From: RYN-433 sp036558265
Lineage (GTDB): Bacteria; Planctomycetota; Phycisphaerae; Tepidisphaerales; Tepidisphaeraceae
NCBI GenBank assembly: GCA_036558265.1
Contig: DATBFY010000635.1
Coordinates: 1-11,141 of the forward strand
Reading direction: 5' to 3'
DNA length: 11,141 nucleotides
Part shown: positions 6,929 to 11,141 of the stretch, in pieces
Layout: every line of letters begins with the position of its first letter
Position numbering within the stretch: the stretch's first letter is position 1
Program-made: the position numbers and the translations under genes
Notes under the pieces: generated by a model
What the model was told of the DNA's origin: nothing
Databases searched by the model: none
The model's input: the letters and a program-made list of their open reading frames with translations, nothing else

Positions 6929-7531
6929 ATGCGCGCTGCGCGTCGGTTCCCCCTGCTTCTTACCGTTCTTGTCCCTTGTGCGATCGTCATTGGCGTGGTT
7001 GCCTGCCAACCCGTCGGGCGGCTTACCGAGCGTGAGCCTAATGACGTTCCCATGTTCGGCGCCACGGACCTGCGCATCCACCCGTTCACCTCCGTCAAGG
7101 ACTGGACCGCCGACAACAAACCCGACGGTGTCGAAGTTTTGCTGGAGCTGCAGGATCGGTTTCGCGACCCTACCAAGGCGACGGGGACCGTGCTGTTCGA
7201 GCTCTTCGAGTACCGCCGCAACCATCCGGACCCCCGCGGCGAGCGCCTGGCGGCCTGGCGAGGGTCCCTCCAGACCCTCGACGAGCAGCGGATGCGCTGG
7301 AACCGCATCAGCCGCACCTATACGTTCCAACTCGCCTACCCGCAGATCCGGGCGGACAAGAGCTACGTCCTGCAGGTCTGGTTCGACCAGTCCGGTCGCC
7401 GGCTGACCAGTCAAGTCGTCCTGGAGGCACAGCAGGAGTCGAAGGTTGCCACCCCAAGCACCATCCCCGTCACCCAGCCCCTCACCCGGCCCAGCACCGG
7501 AGCAACGACCCGCCCGGCTGCTCGACCTTGA
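6929..7531 (+). CDS. Putative lipoprotein of unknown function
   Basis: A 200-residue protein with a type II signal peptide: RAARR n-region, hydrophobic core LLLTVLVPCAIVIG and lipobox VVAC with Cys26 as the lipid-anchored residue. Gln27 after the Cys argues against inner-membrane retention. The mature part (about 45-165) is a single predicted beta-rich domain (RIHPFTSVKDWTADNKPDGV, then VLFELFEYRR, then RTYTFQLAYPQI, then SYVLQVWFDQSG), a pattern I associate with uncharacterised planctomycete lipoproteins. The C-terminus is a Thr/Pro/Arg-rich low-complexity tail (TRPSTGATTRPA). The ATG at 6929 is needed to keep the positive n-region and sits at the predicted transcription start. The kinase gene follows after only 4 nt, so the two are very probably co-transcribed, although a shared pathway is not evident. 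Confidence 0.8.
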   Translation: MRAARRFPLLLTVLVPCAIVIGVVACQPVGRLTEREPNDVPMFGATDLRIHPFTSVKDWTADNKPDGVEVLLELQDRFRDPTKATGTVLFELFEYRRNHPDPRGERLAAWRGSLQTLDEQRMRWNRISRTYTFQLAYPQIRADKSYVLQVWFDQSGRRLTSQVVLEAQQESKVATPSTIPVTQPLTRPSTGATTRPAARP

Positions 7532-7535
7532 GCCG

Positions 7536-8966
7536 GTGCCGGAGCTGCTGCGGCGAATCCGGCAGGAATTGCCGGAGTTCGGCTCGCCGGTGCGCATCTC
7601 GCGGGCGCCGGGGCGGCTCGATGTCATGGGGGGCATTGCCGATTACACGGGGTCGCTGGTTTGCGAGGGGACGCTGGATCGGGCCTGTGCCTTGGCGCTC
7701 GCGCCCCGGGCGGATCGGCAGGTGCAGATCTTTTCGTTCAACCTTTACGACGAGCATCGGCCGTTCACGCTAAGGGTGCCGCTGGACGCGCTGGCCGGGA
7801 ACGATATCGAAACATTGCGCAGGGAGTTTAACGAGCCGGGGCGGAGGTGGGCGGGGTATGTGGCGGGGTGTCTTTTTGTCTTGCACGAGGCGGAACTGGT
7901 CGATTTGGGCGATCGGAAGCATGGGGGATTCGATATCGCGCTTTACAGCACGGTGCCGCTGGGGGCGGGCGTGAGTTCGTCGGCGGCGATCGAGGTCGCG
8001 ACGATGATGAACCTTCGCGATCACTTCGCCTTGGGCGAGCAGCTCGACCCGATGCGGCTGGCGGTGCTCTGCCAGCGGGTGGAGAACCACGTCGTCGGGG
8101 CGCCTTGCGGGGTGATGGACCAGGTGACGAGCTGCGCCGGGGTGGCGGGGGCGCTCTTGAAGATCCACTGCCAGCCGCACGAGTTGAAGGGCACGCTGGA
8201 ACTGCCGGCGGGCATCCGCGTGCTGGGGATCAACACGAACGTGAAGCACAGCGTGGGCGGGGGGCAGTATGGCCGCACGCGGTGCGCGGCGTTCATGGGG
8301 CACCGGATGATCCTGTCGAAGATGGAGGACATGGGCCGGGCGGCGGGGTTGCGGCTGGTGGCCGACCCGATGCACGGGTACCTGGCGAACCTGGACCTGG
8401 ACGATTACAAGAAGTTCTTCCGGCAGTTCCTTCCGCTTTCGATGAAGGGCTCGGCGTTTCTGGCGAAGTTCGGGGGGACGATCGACACGGCGACGCGCGT
8501 GGATCCGGATGTGGATTACCCGGTGCAGTCGGCGACGGATCATCACGTTCACGAGGCGCAGCGGGTGCGGAACTTCGTGCAATATCTGGAGGAGGCGGGG
8601 CGATTGCCGGCGCACACGGCCGAGCGGTCGGCGGTGCTGGATAAGGCGGGTCACCTGATGTACGCATCCCACGTGGCGTATACGCGGGACGCGCTGCTGG
8701 GGGCGGACGAGGCGGATTTGCTGGTGGACCTGGTGCGGAAGAACGAGCGGGCGGGGTTATACGGCGCGAAGATCACCGGCGGCGGGCAGGGTGGAACGGT
8801 AGCGGTGCTGGCGAACCAGGGCGAGCGGGTGGACGCGGCGATCGCGGAGATTACGGGCGAGTATCAGCGGGAGACCGGGCGGGTGGCGGAGGTGTTCTGG
8901 GGCACGAGTCCCGGCGCGTGGGAGGTGGGGACGGCGGTGGTGGAATTGGGAAATACCTCAGCTTAG
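7536..8966 (+). CDS. L-arabinokinase-like GHMP sugar kinase (galactokinase family)
   Basis: A 476-residue GHMP kinase transferring phosphate from ATP to C1 of a sugar. All three GHMP motifs are present: APGRLDVMGGIADYTGS (24-40), PLGAGVSSSAA (141-151, the ATP loop) and KITGGGQGG (412-420); Asp195 in CGVMDQ is the expected catalytic base. In galactokinases motif 1 reads GEHTDY; here it is GGIADY (33-37), losing the galactose-contacting Glu and His. The same GRLDVMGGIADY, CGVMDQ.TS and HSVGG signatures are what I recall from the kinase domain of plant L-arabinokinase (ARA1), so L-arabinose (or a related sugar) to sugar-1-phosphate is the best guess. GTG 7536 is preferred as start: a TTG at 7446 would add 30 Pro/Ser-rich residues that are just the lipoprotein tail read in another frame. 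The last 54 coding bases up to 8949 are repeated downstream at 9883-9936. Confidence 0.85.
   Translation: MPELLRRIRQELPEFGSPVRISRAPGRLDVMGGIADYTGSLVCEGTLDRACALALAPRADRQVQIFSFNLYDEHRPFTLRVPLDALAGNDIETLRREFNEPGRRWAGYVAGCLFVLHEAELVDLGDRKHGGFDIALYSTVPLGAGVSSSAAIEVATMMNLRDHFALGEQLDPMRLAVLCQRVENHVVGAPCGVMDQVTSCAGVAGALLKIHCQPHELKGTLELPAGIRVLGINTNVKHSVGGGQYGRTRCAAFMGHRMILSKMEDMGRAAGLRLVADPMHGYLANLDLDDYKKFFRQFLPLSMKGSAFLAKFGGTIDTATRVDPDVDYPVQSATDHHVHEAQRVRNFVQYLEEAGRLPAHTAERSAVLDKAGHLMYASHVAYTRDALLGADEADLLVDLVRKNERAGLYGAKITGGGQGGTVAVLANQGERVDAAIAEITGEYQRETGRVAEVFWGTSPGAWEVGTAVVELGNTSA
8896..8949. repeat. Direct repeat copy 1 (attL-like) inside the kinase 3' end
   Basis: This 54-bp stretch encodes the end of the kinase (from the W of WGTSPGAWEVG to VVEL) and recurs at 9883-9936, exactly 987 bp away, with 51 of 54 bases identical. 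The three differences (AGT/AGC, CCC/CCG, GCG/GCA) all fall in third codon positions and are synonymous. Similarity stops abruptly at both edges. Confidence 0.8.
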
Positions 8967-8981
8967 CAAGTGGCATGCATG

Positions 8982-9447
8982 TCACTCCAAATGCTTGGCT
9001 ACAAAATCCGCTGCGCTCATGACCTGTACGTGCGGTAGCCGCTGGCGAAAGCGCCGGCCAGCATCGTCGCGTCCTTCCGGAAGCGATAAGAGATCTTTGT
9101 CTGCGCTCACGATATGTGTTGCTTTCAGGGCGAGGGCGAGCTCGATGAATTTTTGATCCCTCGGATCTCTCCGGTAGGGAACCGCACCTTCGGCGAACGA
9201 ACATAGTCGCCCACGTAGCGGAGGCGCCGAAGCGTCAGCTCGACCAGCACAGGGTTGAGCGAAGCGAACCGTTCGCGAAGGGCGTCATCGGAGAGCACCG
9301 CCCGGTACTCATCCAGTACCGCCTTACTAATACTACTTCACGTGATTCCGCTGCACGCAGCACTCTGACCGCCGCCGAGGCGACCCCGACGAGGCCGCGG
9401 AGCACCGTGTTCGTATCGATAACAATTCGGTAAGGGGCTTTTCCCAC
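8982..9447 (-). pseudogene. PIN-domain toxin, broken by two frameshifts
   Basis: The gene begins with GTG at 9445-9447, directly after the antitoxin's TGA, and reads YRIVIDTNTVLRGLVGVAS...RAAESREVVL. At about 9326-9330 the frame shifts, and KAVLDEYRAVLSDDALRERF through VGDYVRSPKVRFP continues in another frame. At about 9176-9180 (a GGG run on the plus strand) it shifts again to YRRDPRDQKFIELALALKAT, then HIVSADKDLLSLPEGRDD, ending DFVAKHLE with TGA at 8982-8984. Restoring one base at each site gives about 155 residues. The PIN acidic residues are all there: Asp11 (VIDTN), Glu in LDEYR, Asp in RDPRDQKF and Asp in SADKD. The order matches the COG1569/TIGR00305 type of PIN toxin, a presumed RNase. 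Two independent single-base losses suggest an inactivated toxin, though sequencing error is possible. Confidence 0.75.
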
Positions 9448-9738
9448 TCAGCGTCTCTTTCTGCCTGAGCGCTGGTGGTGGCGTGCCCGCGCGGCGTCGA
9501 TCAAACTGTCCAGCTCCTCCGGGCTCGTACCGCTCCTTTGGAATTCCCGGCGCAGCGGTTCTGTGATTTGATCGAAGCTCTCGGTGCGCGCCCGCTGTTC
9601 GAGCGTCATTCCGTCCTCGATAAGCTGCTTCGCGTAGCGCTCGGCACTAAGACCCAAGGTCTTCGCCTGCTTGTGAAGCGTTGCGACCTGCGCCTTGTCG
9701 AGGCCCGAGACTTGAATGGTAATTCCTGCTGATGCCAT
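9448..9738 (-). CDS. Antitoxin of a PIN-type toxin-antitoxin module
   Basis: A 96-residue, charged, helix-rich protein: MASAGITIQVSGLDKAQVAT, then HKQAKTLGLSAERYAKQLIEDG, a spacer, and the acidic/basic end SPEELDSLIDAARARHHQRS. The beginning fits a ribbon-helix-helix-like DNA-binding N-terminus (short strand, then two helices), and the distal half fits the flexible toxin-neutralising tail seen in VapB/CopG-type antitoxins. It ends with TGA directly abutting the GTG of the PIN toxin gene, the usual antitoxin-first, tightly coupled order. The protein should bind and silence the PIN toxin and repress its own promoter. The antitoxin frame is intact although its toxin partner is broken. The family was assigned from layout and partner more than from a specific motif. 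Confidence 0.75.
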   Translation of the reverse strand: MASAGITIQVSGLDKAQVATLHKQAKTLGLSAERYAKQLIEDGMTLEQRARTESFDQITEPLRREFQRSGTSPEELDSLIDAARARHHQRSGRKRR

Positions 9739-9751
9739 GGATAAGGCCTAC

Positions 9752-9770
9752 TCAGTGTATTTTAGCACAC
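9752..9770 (-). promoter_or_regulatory. Extended -10 promoter and possible operator of the TA module
   Basis: On the minus strand TGCTAAAAT (9767-9759) matches an extended -10 element (TGn then TATAAT-like), 20 bp upstream of the antitoxin ATG at 9738. It is framed by GTGT and ACAC (GTGT-8-ACAC, 9770-9755), a short dyad that could be the binding site of the autoregulating antitoxin. No good -35 box was found, which is normal for extended -10 promoters. Confidence 0.4.
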
Positions 9771-9875
9771 CGGGGCCGTCTTGGCACCTTTGATCGACGC
9801 TGGGGTTCCGACTTCGTTGGCCCTCGGAGTGGACGCTGGCTTCGAGCCGCGGTCAGTGCCCGACCACCTGACGCC

Positions 9876-9959
9876 GTGGGGCTCTGGGGCACGAGCCCGG
9901 GCGCGTGGGAGGTGGGGACGGCAGTGGTGGAATTGGACAAAACCCGAGCAGGGGCATGA
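9876..9959 (+). pseudogene. Stranded C-terminal fragment of the kinase (attR-like copy 2)
   Basis: Bases 9882-9959 read LWGTSPGAWEVGTAVVELDK followed by TRAGA and a TGA stop. This is the C-terminus of the upstream kinase with a different last few residues. The 54 bp at 9883-9936 match 8896-8949 at 51 positions. Nothing kinase-like precedes it, and no start signal is evident, so it is not expected to be translated. It probably represents the original 3' end of the kinase gene before insertion, or the relic of a second kinase copy. Confidence 0.7.
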
Positions 9960-9979
9960 GACAGCGTATCGAAGTCGTT

Positions 9980-10405
9980 TCATGCTTTTGCAGGAATCGT
10001 ACCACACTTCGGGCACCGCTCCGGCGTGGCGCGCACGTCAAAGCCGCATGCGACGCACACGTGGTCGGCGAGGCGCTGGCGCCTGAGTTGGAACCCGGGG
10101 TCCCACGCGCGGGGATCGGTGTCCTCTATGGATGTCCCCTGGCGCACCCAGTTCATCCCGTGTTGTCGGTCGTCGCTGATGGAGATCCCGAATTGCAACT
10201 CGTAACCCTGCCCTCGCATCTCCGCGATGAACGCCTCCCGCAGGCCGATCCAGGCCGGTCGGTCGAATGCCTCGGCGGGTCCCTCGTACTTCAGGAGCGT
10301 GGCCCACGCCAGCGGAAGCGGGTCCGGTTCCGGGAAGTCCATGGCAATGAGCTTTGGTTTCAACGGGTGCGATTCGCAGAGGGCGGTCAAGCGTGCCAGA
10401 TTCAT
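9980..10405 (-). CDS. Small hypothetical protein with C-terminal zinc ribbon
   Basis: A 141-residue protein. The start at the ATG 10405 is favoured by GAGGAG 8 nt upstream; the frame extends nine codons further up without signals. The N-terminal 115 residues (PLAWATLLKYEGPAEAFDRP, then LREAFIAEMRGQGYELQFGI) are not recognised but look folded and contain no membrane helix. The end is a rubredoxin-like zinc ribbon, CVACGFDVRATPERCPKCG, with Cys117, Cys120, Cys131 and Cys134; close variants of CGYDLRATP..CPECG are frequent in planctomycete proteins of many kinds. A structural zinc site is likely, perhaps for protein or nucleic-acid contact; the role is unknown. The alkyltransferase-like gene lies 60 bp upstream on the same strand, so they may be co-transcribed. 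Confidence 0.75.
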   Translation of the reverse strand: MNLARLTALCESHPLKPKLIAMDFPEPDPLPLAWATLLKYEGPAEAFDRPAWIGLREAFIAEMRGQGYELQFGISISDDRQHGMNWVRQGTSIEDTDPRAWDPGFQLRRQRLADHVCVACGFDVRATPERCPKCGTIPAKA

Positions 10406-10465
10406 AAGTGTGGCTCCTCGACATTCACGCATTCGCGGGGACCAGACCTCGTTCGGGCCCCGAGC

Positions 10466-10933
10466 TCAGAACCTGGCAAGGTGCTGATCCAGGTTGGCCA
10501 CGAGGAGCCGTTTGCCTTTCCTGATGATCGTGTGGCCTTCGGATTCGAGGAGGGATTGGATGTGTTGGAGGCCGCCGGGGTATTTGGGGTTGAGCTCGCC
10601 TCCGGTCTTGAGGGTTCGCCAGTAGGGGGTGATGCGGGTTCGGCCGTCGCGCTGGGCTTCGTCGGCGGCGTGGGCGGCGATCCAGGCGAAGATGCCGGTG
10701 GTGATCGGGCAGGCGATGGTGGCGCCGTGGTCGGCGGCCAGGCGCGCGCGGATCTGGTCGATCGTCGTGAGTTTGCCCCTGGGGACGCGCTTCATCAGGG
10801 CATCGACCTGGCGCGGGGCGGGGATGACGAAGGTGCCCGTGCCCCAGCGCTTGCTCCGGGTTTGGTCGATGGGGGCGACCTGGGGGAAGCCCTTGTCGGC
10901 GAGTTTTTCACGCCAGGTGCGCTTGCGCGTCAT
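10466..10933 (-). CDS. MGMT/alkyltransferase-like (ATL-type) DNA-binding protein
   Basis: A 155-residue protein resembling those annotated as 'MGMT family'. It begins MTRKRTWREKLADKGFPQVA, and the middle (VPRGKLTTIDQIRARLA, 50-66) matches the DNA-binding winged-helix region of O6-alkylguanine transferases (PxGKVxTYxxIA). Where true transferases have the PCHR acceptor cysteine, this protein has PYWR (103-106) within RITPYWRTLKTGGELNPKYP, followed by the usual P.G...Q..LL..EG segment (119-133). The only Cys in the core is Cys75 (TIACPITTG). It is thus probably a non-transferring relative that recognises alkylated or other DNA, comparable in outline to ATL proteins (PWHR), not a suicide repair enzyme. 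The frame is open to a GTG at 10978 overlapping the upstream stop codon; ATG 10933 is preferred because relatives begin near K-R-(T/S)-W-R-E-K. It is likely co-transcribed with the GyrI-like gene upstream. Confidence 0.75.
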   Translation of the reverse strand: MTRKRTWREKLADKGFPQVAPIDQTRSKRWGTGTFVIPAPRQVDALMKRVPRGKLTTIDQIRARLAADHGATIACPITTGIFAWIAAHAADEAQRDGRTRITPYWRTLKTGGELNPKYPGGLQHIQSLLESEGHTIIRKGKRLLVANLDQHLARF

Positions 10934-10974
10934 CGGGATTTCTCGCGGAAGTGACGATTGCGCATTATGCCGCC

Positions 10975-11141
10975 TCACGACGCCGGCGTCGATTCGGGGC
11001 TCGCGGATTCGACAAGGATCTGGATCTCGGTGAGGTAGTTCTTCGGGTTGCCCTTGAAGATCATGCCGGGGCCCCTGTGGTAGACCTCGCGGCTGGGGAG
11101 CAGCGGGCGGTAGCCGCGGTCCTTGATGTACTTGAGGATCG
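10975..11141 (-). CDS. GyrI-like effector-binding domain protein, 3' part
   Basis: The last 54 codons of a gene running in from the right edge and ending with TGA at 10975-10977; too short for routine ORF listing. It reads ILKYIKDRGYRPLLPSREVY, then HRGPGMIFKGNPKNYLTEIQ, then ILVESASPESTPAS. The (L.)PSREVY..GPG.......YLTEIQ.PV pattern is characteristic of the C-terminal strand-helix of GyrI-like small-molecule-binding domains (SHS2/AraC effector-binding fold), found alone or on MerR/AraC regulators. Whether a DNA-binding domain precedes it cannot be seen. The alkyltransferase-like gene begins 41 nt after its stop, suggesting an operon. Confidence 0.75.
   Translation of the reverse strand, partial: ILKYIKDRGYRPLLPSREVYHRGPGMIFKGNPKNYLTEIQILVESASPESTPAS

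Larger units (their letters stand above)
8950..9882. mobile_element. Putative small inserted segment carrying a toxin-antitoxin module
   Basis: A 933-bp segment bounded by the 54-bp direct repeats. It supplies the present last six codons of the kinase (GNTSA and stop), a PIN toxin relic and antitoxin on the opposite strand, and about 140 bp without a recognisable gene. No integrase or transposase is inside, so if it is an island it is non-autonomous or decayed. A deletion within a former tandem duplication of the kinase would leave a similar pattern and cannot be excluded. Confidence 0.4.

Noticed and set aside
8964..9001. Near-palindrome GTGGCATGCATGTCAC (8970-8985) between the convergent kinase and PIN genes as a bidirectional terminator
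   Set aside because: The dyad is real but has almost no loop and no T-tract on either side; not enough to call a terminator.
8982..9447. Programmed frameshifting in the PIN toxin
   Set aside because: Two shifts would be needed, neither at a clear slippery heptamer, and this toxin family is not known to use recoding.
10129..10140. TGGATGTCCCCT shared with the palindromic element at 4199-4210
   Set aside because: A 12-bp match inside a coding region with no second arm nearby; taken as chance.
9905..10954. 349-codon plus-strand ORF over the right-hand minus-strand genes
   Set aside because: It crosses two recognisable minus-strand genes and reads as Gly/Ala/Asp-rich shadow sequence.

Overview
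The window looks like chromosomal DNA from a GC-rich planctomycete, most likely class Phycisphaerae. This is inferred from protein signatures, not from a marker gene. The signatures are an N-terminal LEGRQLLS motif (the LEPR-XLL type of planctomycete surface proteins) on a subtilase, a zinc ribbon of the type CxxCGFDVRATPERCPKCG, a lipoprotein ending in a TRPSTGATTRPA-like tail, and several genes without a clear Shine-Dalgarno sequence.

Layout. Bases 1-437 hold the 3' end of a small membrane protein (DUF3592-like). A palindromic GAAGCGAGAAG repeat follows, then a complete RodA/FtsW-family (SEDS) glycosyltransferase gene at 559-1749. A small orphan ORF (1995-2321) ends tail-to-tail with, and overlaps, a minus-strand exported DUF885 metallopeptidase-like gene (start best placed at 4113). 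Between that gene and the next minus-strand gene lie a nested palindromic element (4131-4214) and terminator-like hairpins. The next gene, 4409-6445, is a secreted S8 subtilase with two C-terminal carbohydrate-binding (CBM6-like) domains. About 480 bp of non-coding DNA separate it from a plus-strand pair: a lipoprotein whose ATG sits at the predicted transcription start of a TTGACA-17-TACATT promoter (leaderless), followed 4 nt later by a GHMP kinase closely resembling the kinase half of plant L-arabinokinase.

The most interesting structure is at the 3' end of this kinase. Its last ~54 coding bases occur again about 1 kb downstream with three differences, all synonymous. Between the copies lies a toxin-antitoxin module on the opposite strand: an intact antitoxin and a PIN-domain toxin broken by two frameshifts. 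This is the arrangement expected if a small island entered the 3' end of the kinase gene and carried a segment that restored the reading frame, leaving the old tail stranded as attR. A collapsed tandem duplication is the main alternative.

The right end carries three minus-strand genes, probably transcribed together in part: a GyrI-like effector-binding protein (partial), an MGMT/alkyltransferase-like protein without the canonical PCHR cysteine, and a short zinc-ribbon protein. No tRNA, rRNA, CRISPR array, transposase or integrase gene was seen.
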